Shown piece by piece: positions 19,463 through 27,338 of a stretch of 64,000 bases of DNA. The notes below the pieces were generated by a model. The model was not told the origin of the DNA and did not search any database. It saw nothing but the letters and a program-made list of their open reading frames with translations. How positions within the stretch are numbered: the stretch's first letter is position 1; the number at the start of each line of letters is the position of its first letter. The stretch lies in contig NZ_JNAH01000003.1 of the NCBI RefSeq assembly GCF_000759885.1, positions 248,001-312,000 on the forward strand, written 5' to 3'. The translations under genes and the position numbers were made by a program. This DNA comes from Prochlorococcus marinus str. GP2 (GTDB lineage Bacteria > Cyanobacteriota > Cyanobacteriia > PCC-6307 > Cyanobiaceae).

Positions 19463-20196
19463 TAATCTTCTTCAGAATAAATAACTTCATTTTTTTTGGT
19501 ATTTTGAGGTAATTCAGTTATTTTTTCTTTCTTGGAGGGGGATATTACGTTAGCTGAAGTTTTGTTTAGATATTCACCTGTATTTTCTGAGAAAACAAGA
19601 TTCATTTCATGATCATATGTTATGTATCTATGAGTTTGCTCTGTTTTTGTGCGCTCTAAAATTGATTCATTCCCAACTTTTTTTCTCAATTTAATTACAG
19701 CATCAAAAATTGCTTCTGGTCTTGGTGGACATCCTGGAAGGTATAAATCAACTGGAATCAATTTATCAACTCCTCTTACAGCAGTAGTAGAATCTGCACT
19801 GAACATTCCCCCTGTGATTGTACAGGCACCCATGGCAATCACATATTTTGGTTCAGGCATTTGTTCATAAAGTCTTACTAGGGCTGGAGCCATTTTCATT
19901 GTTACTGTTCCTGCAACTATTAGTAAATCGGCTTGCCTTGGCGAGCTCCTTGGTACTAATCCGAATCTATCAAAATCAAATCTAGATCCGATTAAGGCAG
20001 CAAATTCTATAAAACAACAAGCTGTTCCATATAAGAGGGGCCATAGGCTGCTTAATCTAGCCCAATTATGAAGATCGTCTAAGCTTGTCAATATAATATT
20101 TTCGCTTAAATCTGTAGTAACTTGGGGTGCACCAAGAGGATTGCAAGTTCCTTCTCGGATTTCTCTTATTGCTTTTGGCGATAATTGTGGATTCAA
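19462..20196 (-). CDS. ndhK: NAD(P)H-quinone oxidoreductase subunit K
   Basis: The 244-residue PsbB-type Fe-S subunit of NDH-1 (NuoB family) holds the N2 cluster. Cysteines are present at [13 protein letters not shown] near 58-70, in the middle at GACTITGG, and in [11 protein letters not shown] polar tail of about 60 residues (lysine and asparagine-rich) extends past the domain. It lies between ndhC (4 bp upstream) and ndhJ (1-base overlap), the standard order. Confidence 0.96.
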   Translation of the reverse strand: MNPQLSPKAIREIREGTCNPLGAPQVTTDLSENIILTSLDDLHNWARLSSLWPLLYGTACCFIEFAALIGSRFDFDRFGLVPRSSPRQADLLIVAGTVTMKMAPALVRLYEQMPEPKYVIAMGACTITGGMFSADSTTAVRGVDKLIPVDLYLPGCPPRPEAIFDAVIKLRKKVGNESILERTKTEQTHRYITYDHEMNLVFSENTGEYLNKTSANVISPSKKEKITELPQNTKKNEVIYSEED

Positions 20197-20200
20197 TTTT

Positions 20201-20563
20201 TTAACTCCATTCTAAAGCACCTTTTCTCCATGCGTATGCCAGAGCAATAACAAGAATTGCAATGAAAATTAAAGCCTCAATAAAAGCTAATAAGCCTAAT
20301 CTATTGAAGGCAACAGCCCAAGGATAAAGGAATACTGTCTCAACATCAAATATAACGAAAACCAAGGCAAACATGTAATAGCGAATATTAAATTGAATCC
20401 ATGCTCCTCCTATAGGCTCCATTCCAGATTCATATGTGAGTTTTCTTTCCCCACTTCTGCCTTTTGGGGCAACGATAAGATTAGTAACTAGAGCCAAGAC
20501 TGGTACAGCTGCGGCAATCAGGAGGAAACCTAAAAAATATTCATAACCAGTTAGTAAAAACAT
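20201..20563 (-). CDS. ndhC: NAD(P)H-quinone oxidoreductase subunit 3
   Basis: A 120-residue membrane subunit of NDH-1 with three predicted helices at about 5-30, 62-80 and 88-112. The loop [19 protein letters not shown] and the segment [21 protein letters not shown] are strongly conserved in the NuoA/NdhC family. It is the first gene of the ndhCKJ operon and is divergent from the rubredoxin gene 76 bp away. Confidence 0.95.
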   Translation of the reverse strand: MFLLTGYEYFLGFLLIAAAVPVLALVTNLIVAPKGRSGERKLTYESGMEPIGGAWIQFNIRYYMFALVFVIFDVETVFLYPWAVAFNRLGLLAFIEALIFIAILVIALAYAWRKGALEWS

Positions 20564-20639
20564 CTTAAAAATTAATTTTGAATAAAAGTCGCTTAATTAA
20601 GCAAAATCTTTTAAAGTTCTTAAAGAACAATAATAAACC

Positions 20640-21068
20640 GTGAGTGAAAACATTCAACCAGCCTCTGAGGAAAACAAAATAGTTGAGGACTTTGAGAAAG
20701 AAAAACTTTCTGAAAACTCCTCAAGAATAAATGTTGAACAATCTTTTCCTAATCTAGAACATAATAGATTTGAATGTAGAAGCTGTGGATACATTTATGA
20801 TCCGTCTGAAGGAAATAAGAAACTAAACATAGCTAAAAATACGCCTTTTTCAGAGTTGGATGGGAATACTTTTGCCTGCCCTGTTTGTCGAGCCGGTAAA
20901 AATTTTTATAAGGATATAGGTCCTAAATCTAAACCTAGTGGTTTTGAAGAGAATTTAGTTTATGGATTTGGATTTAATAGTTTACCTCCAGGACAAAAAA
21001 ATATATTGATTTTTGGAGGGTTGGCGTTTGCTGCTGCTATGTTCCTTTCTTTGTACTCTTTGCATTAA
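20640..21068 (+). CDS. rubA: Membrane-anchored rubredoxin
   Basis: The 142-residue protein has a rubredoxin fold with two metal knuckles, CRSCGYIYDPSEG and FACPVCRAGKNF, preceded by an acidic N-terminal tail of about 45 residues. A single C-terminal helix (about 120-140, ILIFGGLAFAAAMFLSLYSL) anchors it in the membrane. Homologous RubA in cyanobacteria and plastids is needed for photosystem assembly. It starts with GTG at 20640 and is followed 9 bp later by ycf48, an order conserved in cyanobacteria that points to a shared assembly role. Confidence 0.93.
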   Translation: MSENIQPASEENKIVEDFEKEKLSENSSRINVEQSFPNLEHNRFECRSCGYIYDPSEGNKKLNIAKNTPFSELDGNTFACPVCRAGKNFYKDIGPKSKPSGFEENLVYGFGFNSLPPGQKNILIFGGLAFAAAMFLSLYSLH

Positions 21069-21077
21069 TATAATTAA

Positions 21078-22094
21078 ATGAAAAATTTTTTAACCAGTAT
21101 TCCTAATCTTCTTTTATCTGTAGTTCTCTGTTTTGTTTTAAGCAGTTGTTCATCTACAGGTGTCAAGATGAGTGAAAGCAGCCCTTGGAAAACAATTCAG
21201 TTTGAGGATCAGGCTAATGCTTTAGATGTTGATTTTATAGATGATAATCATGGTTTTTTAGTTGGTTCTAATAGACTTATTAAGGAATCTAATGATGGAG
21301 GAGAAACTTGGGAAAAAAGAAATTTAGATTTACCAAGTGAAGAGAACTTTCGTCTTCTAGATATAGATTTTAAAGGGGAAGAGGGATGGTTAATAGGTCA
21401 ACCCTCATTAGTTATGCATACACTTGACGCAGGAAAGAATTGGACACGTTTATCTTTAGGTAACAAATTACCAGGCCAACCATTCCTAATAACAACTGTT
21501 GATGCTGGTGTTGCAGAATTGGCTACCACTGCAGGTGCTATTTATGAAACATCAGATAGTGGTGAATCATGGAATGCAAAAGTTGTAGATGCATCTGGTT
21601 CTGGAGGTGTAAGAGATTTAAGAAGAACTAATAAAGGAGATTATGTCAGTGTAAGTAGTCTAGGTAATTTCTTTTCTACTTTGGAAAATGATAGCGATGC
21701 ATGGATAGCTCATCAAAGAGCCAGTAGTAAAAGAGTTCAAAGTATAGGTTTTAATCCAGAAGGAAGTTTATGGATGCTTTCTAGAGGAGCAGAAATTAGA
21801 TTTAATGAAGATACAAATGATCTAGAAAATTGGTCAAAGCCAATTATACCAATTCTTAATGGATACAATTATCTAGACATGGGATGGGATCCAAATGGTG
21901 ATATATGGGCTGGCGGGGGTAATGGGACTTTAATAGTAAGTAAAGATCAAGGTAAAACTTGGAATAAAGATCCTATTGCTTCTGAATTACCAACAAACTT
22001 TATTAAAATAGTTTTTATTGATAAGGAGGCTTTGGACAATCAAAAAGGATTTGTTCTTGGCGAGCGAGGTTATATCCTTAAATGGAGTAGCTAA
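21078..22094 (+). CDS. ycf48: Photosystem II assembly factor Ycf48 (HCF136)
   Basis: The 338-residue lipoprotein has an N-terminal helix ending in a lipobox (about residues 21-24, SSCSS after a Val/Leu core), consistent with thylakoid-lumen anchoring. Its body is a repeated seven-bladed propeller with blades marked by [33 protein letters not shown] and [11 protein letters not shown]. Ycf48 helps D1 join the photosystem II reaction centre. It follows rubA by 9 bp and precedes psbEFLJ, so the region works as a PSII assembly block. Confidence 0.95.
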   Translation: MKNFLTSIPNLLLSVVLCFVLSSCSSTGVKMSESSPWKTIQFEDQANALDVDFIDDNHGFLVGSNRLIKESNDGGETWEKRNLDLPSEENFRLLDIDFKGEEGWLIGQPSLVMHTLDAGKNWTRLSLGNKLPGQPFLITTVDAGVAELATTAGAIYETSDSGESWNAKVVDASGSGGVRDLRRTNKGDYVSVSSLGNFFSTLENDSDAWIAHQRASSKRVQSIGFNPEGSLWMLSRGAEIRFNEDTNDLENWSKPIIPILNGYNYLDMGWDPNGDIWAGGGNGTLIVSKDQGKTWNKDPIASELPTNFIKIVFIDKEALDNQKGFVLGERGYILKWSS

Positions 22095-22187
22095 TTTCAA
22101 ATAACTCGAGTTAATAGTAAAAAAAAAATTAATTTTTGAAAGATTTAGCAACTGTCTGTAACCAACCTGTTAATTTCTTCGCGAACT

Positions 22188-22212
22188 TATGATTTTACAC
22201 TGTAAGATCATA
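22188..22212. promoter_or_regulatory. 25-nt inverted repeat in the psbE leader
   Basis: TATGATTTTACA and TGTAAGATCATA flank one central base, giving a 12-bp arm with a single T-G wobble. The repeat ends 18 nt before the psbE ATG (22231), so it would fold in the 5' leader or serve as a dimeric protein site just upstream of the coding region. No function is established. Confidence 0.55.
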
Positions 22213-22230
22213 GGGTAAACATTTGTGATT

Positions 22231-22479
22231 ATGGCCGCAGGTTCAACGGGTGAACGCCCATTCTTTGAAATAATCACCAGTATTAGATACTGGATTATTC
22301 ACGCAGTAACATTACCAGCTATCTTTATAGCAGGCTTCTTATTTGTATATACAGGCTTAGCCTACGATGCTTTCGGAACTCCTCGTCCAGATAGTTATTT
22401 CCAATCATCTGAATCTAAAGCACCTGTCGTAACACAAAGATATGAAGCTAAATCTCAACTAGATTTAAGAACAAAATAA
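22231..22479 (+). CDS. psbE: Cytochrome b559 subunit alpha
   Basis: The 82-residue protein binds the cytochrome b559 heme through His24 ([11 protein letters not shown]) in a single membrane helix and completes the photosystem II core. The start at the ATG 22231 gives the normal length; a GTG at 22225 would add two unneeded residues. It heads a compact psbE-psbF-psbL-psbJ run with short spacers (2-11 bp). Confidence 0.97.
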
Positions 22480-22481
22480 CA

Positions 22482-22628
22482 ATGACTAATTCTCAAGCTC
22501 CAATGCAGGCTGCGGAAGTCCGCGTTTATCCTATTTTTACTGTTCGTTGGCTAGCAGTTCACGCTCTAGCTATCCCATCAGTCTTCTTTCTAGGTTCTAT
22601 TGCTGCTATGCAATTCGTAGCCCGATAA
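22482..22628 (+). CDS. psbF: Cytochrome b559 subunit beta
   Basis: A 48-residue protein with one helix and the heme ligand His27 ([11 protein letters not shown]). It pairs with PsbE in cytochrome b559. The gene begins 2 nt after the psbE stop and is too short for many gene callers, but the reading frame, length and match to PsbF are unambiguous. Confidence 0.97.
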
Positions 22629-22639
22629 ATTTAACTATC

Positions 22640-22759
22640 ATGCAAGTAAACGAAAATCCTAACAAAGTTCCAGTTGAACTTAATCGTACAAGCCTTTATT
22701 TAGGCTTACTATCAGTCTTTGTATTGGGAATTTTATTTTCCAGTTACTTTTTCAATTAA
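22640..22759 (+). CDS. psbL: Photosystem II protein L
   Basis: The 39-residue single-helix PSII subunit PsbL ([20 protein letters not shown] start) sits 11 bp after psbF. The C-terminal helix [14 protein letters not shown] and the short polar N-terminus match PsbL, which is needed for QA function and dimerisation. The ATG at 22640 fixes the length at the family norm. Confidence 0.97.
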
Positions 22760-22768
22760 ATTAAAACT

Positions 22769-22966
22769 ATGAGTAAATTAAAAGGACCTGATGGAAGAAT
22801 TCCAGATAGACTTCCCGACGGTAGACCAGCAGTTGCATGGGAAAGAAGATGGACAGAAGGAACCCTTCCTTTATGGCTTGTTGCTACAGCAGGGGGAATT
22901 GCAGTTATCTTCGTTTTAGGTATATTTTTCTATGGTTCATACCAAGGGGTTGGAGCTGGAGGCTAA
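22769..22966 (+). CDS. psbJ: Photosystem II protein J
   Basis: The 65-residue PsbJ closes the psbEFLJ operon. It has a longer hydrophilic N-terminus ([20 protein letters not shown]) than the plant protein, then one helix (about 34-55) ending [11 protein letters not shown]. PsbJ affects plastoquinone exchange at PSII. The spacer after psbL is 9 bp. Confidence 0.95.
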   Translation: MSKLKGPDGRIPDRLPDGRPAVAWERRWTEGTLPLWLVATAGGIAVIFVLGIFFYGSYQGVGAGG

Positions 22967-23009
22967 CAAATCCTTGCCTTGACCTGATAATCACTTATAT
23001 CAAATAAGC

Positions 23010-23903
23010 CTAATAAGCATCAGTAAATATTCTTAGTTTCTCTTTTGTGGAGCTTGGGATATTTTCTTTTTGGGTTATCAATCCATCTTTTAATGAAAAA
23101 TGAGACTTACTTTTTGGTCTTTCTTTTTCAATTAATTTAGCTATTTCAAATATTATTTTATTAGCCACTTCAGTATTTGATCTAAGATTGTCCAAAACCA
23201 TCTCTACAGAAACTTCTTGATGAGTTTGATGCCAGCAATCATAATCAGTAACCATAGATAAGGAGGAGTAAGCTATTTCAGCTTCTTTAGCTAATCTTGC
23301 TTCTGTGTGGTTCGTCATTCCAATTATTGAACATCCCCAACTCCTATATAAATTAGATTCTGCTCTAGTTGAGAAAGCTGGACCTTCCATTGCTAGATAG
23401 GTACCCCCTCTATGCAATTGTCTACCGCCAGGAATATTTTTTTCTCCGATTTCACTTAATATACGTGATAAATTTGTGCAGAAGGGATCTCCCATAGTTA
23501 CGTGAGCAACAGCCCCCTCGTTAAAGAAGGTTGCGGGTCTATTTTTTGTTCGGTCTATAAATTGATCTGGAACCACTATATCAAGTGGCCTTATCTGTTC
23601 TTGTAATGAACCAACTGCTGATGGGGCAATAATCCATCTGACTCCTATTGATCTTAGAGCCCAAATATTAGCTTTGTAAGGGATTTCAGAAGGATTTAAA
23701 CTATGTGACCTGCCATGTCTAGGAATAAATGCTATCTCTAGGTTTCCAAGATTATATACTTTTATTGAATCAGAAGGTTTACCATAGGGAGTATTGATTT
23801 CTAATTCTCTTAAGTACTCTAGTTGATCCATTGAATAAAATCCACTTCCACCAATCACTCCTAATTTTGATTTTTCAATTGGCAATAAATGTTCTTTATT
23901 CAT
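23010..23903 (-). CDS. mtnP: S-methyl-5'-thioadenosine phosphorylase
   Basis: The 297-residue enzyme phosphorolyses methylthioadenosine from polyamine synthesis and SAM use. It opens with GVIGGSGFYSMDQLE, has the phosphate-binding FIPRHGRSHSLNPSEI near 75-90, and the substrate block MEGPAFSTRAESN. The length suits the MTAP-type family; the purine-nucleoside-phosphorylase side of the family is a minor alternative. It is convergent with psbJ and divergent from the SelD fusion gene, 10 bp away. Confidence 0.93.
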   Translation of the reverse strand: MNKEHLLPIEKSKLGVIGGSGFYSMDQLEYLRELEINTPYGKPSDSIKVYNLGNLEIAFIPRHGRSHSLNPSEIPYKANIWALRSIGVRWIIAPSAVGSLQEQIRPLDIVVPDQFIDRTKNRPATFFNEGAVAHVTMGDPFCTNLSRILSEIGEKNIPGGRQLHRGGTYLAMEGPAFSTRAESNLYRSWGCSIIGMTNHTEARLAKEAEIAYSSLSMVTDYDCWHQTHQEVSVEMVLDNLRSNTEVANKIIFEIAKLIEKERPKSKSHFSLKDGLITQKENIPSSTKEKLRIFTDAY

Positions 23904-23913
23904 AGTGATGTAA

Positions 23914-26085
23914 ATGGCTTTTAATCATCTGGTACTAATTGGAGGAGGACACTCAAATGTTTCTTTATTGAAGAAATGGTTAATGTTTCCGAAATTAATG
24001 CCAGAAATTCCTGTTTCAATTATATCTAGAGATTCTCATTTGGTTTATTCGGCTATGTTCCCATCGGTGATTTCAAAATCAATCACTTTAGAAGAGAGTT
24101 TAATTGATATAAAATCTTTAGCAAAAAATGCAAAAGTATCTTTTATAGAAGAAGAAGTAAAGGATATTGATTTCAATTTAAAGAAAATTGTTTTAAGTAA
24201 TAGACCTTCAGTTAATTATTCGAAGTTGGTGCTTAATTATGGAAGTCAAACAATAATTCCAAAAGAATTTGAATCACTAGTGAAAAATCGAAATGCTTTT
24301 TTAATTAAACCTTTTTTAAGCGCTTATGAATCAATACTAAAAGAGGACATTTTTGATTCAGTTAATGAACTTCCATTTGTAGTTGTTGGGAGTGGCCTTG
24401 CTGCAATTGAAGTATCATATGCCTTGAGAAAAAGATGGGGAGATAGACCTTTAAAACTATTATGTGATTCAAGAAAAATAAATAAAAAAATTCTAAAAAG
24501 TTTACGGAATTCCAATATTGATTTAGTTGAAAAACTTAACTTTGATTATGGCAAGATTCTTTTATGTACTGGAAATACATCTCCGTTATGGGCACAAAAA
24601 AAATTATTAGATTCGGATTCTTATGGCAGAATAATTACAAATCAGAATTTACAGATAAAAAGCTTCTCTGGAATCTTTGCTGTCGGGGATTGCGCAGTTG
24701 TAGGTTCAGCAAAAAGACCAGCATCGGGAGTTTTTGCCGTAAAAGTTGTAAACACATTAGTACAAAATCTAAAAAAAGATATAGAAGGGAGATCATTAAA
24801 AAAGTGGTTTCCTCAAAAGATCGGATTGCAAATAGTAAATATATTTCCAAGCCATCAACCAAAGGCTTTTGCTATTTATCGCAATTTTGTTTTTGGCCCT
24901 TCTTTTATTTTTTGGATTTTAAAGCATAAAATTGATCTCAACTTTATGAAAAAGTTCAGATCAAAAAGGCTAATTATGAAAAGTAGTGAAAAAAATATTT
25001 CATTGAATGATTGCAGAGGATGTGCAGCTAAAATTCCTCAGTTTGTTTTGAATAAATCATTAATAAATTCTAATTTAAATTCTTTTGCCTCATCACCTGA
25101 AGATTCAGTTGAGATATATCAAAATGGTCAAGATATTATCTTGCAAAGTGTAGATGGATTTCCTGCTTTGGTAAGTGATCCTTGGCTAAATGCAAAAATT
25201 ACTACTTTGCATGCTTGCTCAGATTTGTGGGCAAGCGGAGCAAAACTTTCATCCGCGCAGGCTTTAATTTCATTACCAAAAGTTGAAAGGGAATTTCAGA
25301 TTTACCTCTTTTCTCAATCACTTCAAGGTATTAAATCAACAGTTGAGGATCATGGAAGTGAATTACTTGGAGGCCATACTTTCGAGGCAAGAAGTTTAGT
25401 TAATAAACCTTATTCATTAGGAATAGATATTTCTTTAACAGTTCAAGGTATTTTAAAAAATGGAGCAAAACCATGGCTTAAATCTGGAATGAATATTGGA
25501 GATATTCTCATGATGTCTAGACCTCTTGGCGTTGGGATTTACTTTGCTGGTCAAACGCAAAATATTAATATGCTAAGTAGTTCTTCTGAAGTAATTAATA
25601 ATTTAGTAGAGAGTCAGCAATATTTGCTTGATGAAATTTATCTTTTTCAAAATCAATTTAAAGAATCATTAGTCAATGCTGCTACTGATATTACTGGATA
25701 TGGATTTATTGGACACCTTAAAGAAATGGTTGAATCATCTAATTTATATAGGCAAAGCAATAATCTTGAGCCACTAAAAGTTTTATTAGATTTATTTGCA
25801 TTTAAAGCTTATCCTGGAGTATTTGATTTAATAAGAAAAGATGTTAAAAGTACTTTCTTTGAATCTAATAAAGAAATTTTTGACAAAATTTATAAAGTAA
25901 ACAAGCAAAAAAGAATAATTAATTTTTTAAACGCAAATTCATTAGATCAAGAGACTTTTAACGAGAGAATATCATTACTATTAGATCCTCAAACATGTGG
26001 CCCCTTGTTGATTAGTTGCAATCGTAAATATGAAAATGTTCTAAAGGATAAATGGTACAAGGTTGGAGAGGTTGTAAAAATGTAA
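23914..26085 (+). CDS. selD: Fusion: NAD(P)H-dependent flavin oxidoreductase + selenide, water dikinase (SelD)
   Basis: The 723-residue protein joins two enzymes. Residues 1-340 are a two-Rossmann pyridine nucleotide oxidoreductase (LIGGGHSNVSLL near 8, VVVGSGLAAIEVSYAL near 156, and GIFAVGDCAVVG near 253), resembling NDH-2-type or sulfide-quinone-type proteins. From about residue 365 it is SelD: CRGCAAKIP at 367-375 matches the catalytic Cys and Lys region, LGGHTFEA, then DITGYGFIGHL. SelD makes selenophosphate from selenide and ATP. Fused forms are known in cyanobacteria. No selenocysteine or 2-selenouridine genes are visible here, so what uses the product is open. Confidence 0.9.
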   Translation: MAFNHLVLIGGGHSNVSLLKKWLMFPKLMPEIPVSIISRDSHLVYSAMFPSVISKSITLEESLIDIKSLAKNAKVSFIEEEVKDIDFNLKKIVLSNRPSVNYSKLVLNYGSQTIIPKEFESLVKNRNAFLIKPFLSAYESILKEDIFDSVNELPFVVVGSGLAAIEVSYALRKRWGDRPLKLLCDSRKINKKILKSLRNSNIDLVEKLNFDYGKILLCTGNTSPLWAQKKLLDSDSYGRIITNQNLQIKSFSGIFAVGDCAVVGSAKRPASGVFAVKVVNTLVQNLKKDIEGRSLKKWFPQKIGLQIVNIFPSHQPKAFAIYRNFVFGPSFIFWILKHKIDLNFMKKFRSKRLIMKSSEKNISLNDCRGCAAKIPQFVLNKSLINSNLNSFASSPEDSVEIYQNGQDIILQSVDGFPALVSDPWLNAKITTLHACSDLWASGAKLSSAQALISLPKVEREFQIYLFSQSLQGIKSTVEDHGSELLGGHTFEARSLVNKPYSLGIDISLTVQGILKNGAKPWLKSGMNIGDILMMSRPLGVGIYFAGQTQNINMLSSSSEVINNLVESQQYLLDEIYLFQNQFKESLVNAATDITGYGFIGHLKEMVESSNLYRQSNNLEPLKVLLDLFAFKAYPGVFDLIRKDVKSTFFESNKEIFDKIYKVNKQKRIINFLNANSLDQETFNERISLLLDPQTCGPLLISCNRKYENVLKDKWYKVGEVVKM

Positions 26086-27333
26086 TTAATTTCTATTTAA
26101 TTTGTCAATTTCCAAATATCTTAATCTTTTGATTTCCTTTCCCATCTCCTTCCCTGGATTCCATCCTTCTTTTTTTAATGTTTCTCCATCTTTTTTTGAT
26201 TTTATGAATTTGTAAATAAATAACCACTTAAACAATTTACGCCAGTATCGTCCTCCATCACAAATTAATAGTTTTACTGTCTCATCATTAAGGTTTCTGT
26301 CCTCAATAAATTCTGTCCAACTTGATGGAGAAAAATGATTGAAATTTTTTTGGTTTGTATTAAATATCTTTTTGATATTTATATAATCTTCTAATATTTT
26401 TATCTCCCTATTATTGACTAAAAATCTCTGACATGCTTTTTCTAAATCTTCTGAATCTTTTAATAAGTAAAGCATATGATTTCCCTTTAACTTCTTAATC
26501 CAATTTAGTCCTCTTAAAAATCTTTTATCTACTTTAATATTTTCATTTAAGATTGAGATAATTTCCCATTTATGAATTATCGAAATCACATTAGTCAAAT
26601 TATCGTGTTTGCATATTTCAGCTAGTTCCATCCTTATTCGTATGCCTAGTGCAGGAGGGTAAATCATTTTCTGATGAGTTTCTGAACTTTTCCATGGCCA
26701 TTGTCTAACTGTTTCTTGAGATTGTTTAAGGGAATTATTTGAAATATTGAAATCTAATCTTGAAGCATATTTTGCACATCTAATTAATCTACTTGGATCA
26801 TCTGCAATGCTATTACTGTGAAGTAAGTTCAATCTTTTACTTTTTATATCAGAAATTCCTCCATAAAGATCATAGATTTTCCTTGTCGAGACCTCGAAGG
26901 CTATTGAATTTATAGTGAAATCTCTCCTCTTAAGATCCTCCTCAATAGTACTTTTATTTACTGTGGGATTTAAGCCTGGAGCAGAATAAATTTCTTTTCT
27001 TGCAGAAGCAATATCAATTTTATAGTCATTAATATTTATTTCTACAGTGTTATATAAATTAAATTCCTTGATTAAACATAAATCTACATTTACAATATTT
27101 TTTTTTATAAATTTTGCTAGAGAAATAGAGGATCCTTCAATAACAAGATCAATATCTACAGGTTTAGAAAACGATTTTTTGTGGAATTTACTAATTAATA
27201 AATCTCTTAAATAACCGCCAACAAAAGCTACTTTAGTATTGTTATTAGATTCTATGTATTTAGCAATTAGGTTATATAGATTAAATGGAGTTTTGATTAA
27301 TTCCCCTTCGATGTAATCAGAGATATCATTCAT
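26086..27333 (-). CDS. CCA-adding/poly(A) polymerase-type tRNA nucleotidyltransferase
   Basis: This 415-residue class II nucleotidyltransferase opens with a GGYLRDLLIS loop near 40-49 and the two catalytic aspartates in PVDIDLVIEG near 63-72, then RRDFTINSIAF near 135-145 and the YDLYGG and RLIRCAKYASRLDF arms. Three tRNAs in this window lack encoded CCA, so such an enzyme is needed. It is in line with the helicase gene 5 bp upstream; the class name fixes the chemistry but not the exact substrate (CCA versus poly(A)). Confidence 0.88.
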   Translation of the reverse strand: MNDISDYIEGELIKTPFNLYNLIAKYIESNNNTKVAFVGGYLRDLLISKFHKKSFSKPVDIDLVIEGSSISLAKFIKKNIVNVDLCLIKEFNLYNTVEININDYKIDIASARKEIYSAPGLNPTVNKSTIEEDLKRRDFTINSIAFEVSTRKIYDLYGGISDIKSKRLNLLHSNSIADDPSRLIRCAKYASRLDFNISNNSLKQSQETVRQWPWKSSETHQKMIYPPALGIRIRMELAEICKHDNLTNVISIIHKWEIISILNENIKVDKRFLRGLNWIKKLKGNHMLYLLKDSEDLEKACQRFLVNNREIKILEDYINIKKIFNTNQKNFNHFSPSSWTEFIEDRNLNDETVKLLICDGGRYWRKLFKWLFIYKFIKSKKDGETLKKEGWNPGKEMGKEIKRLRYLEIDKLNRN

Positions 27334-27338
27334 AAGTT

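Noticed and set aside
22104-22113. AACTCGAGTT palindrome after ycf48
   Set aside because: Too short to be meaningful at this base composition, and not followed by a T run; no terminator assigned.
24564-24929. 121-codon frame inside the SelD fusion gene
   Set aside because: Overlaps the oxidoreductase domain in another frame and resembles nothing.
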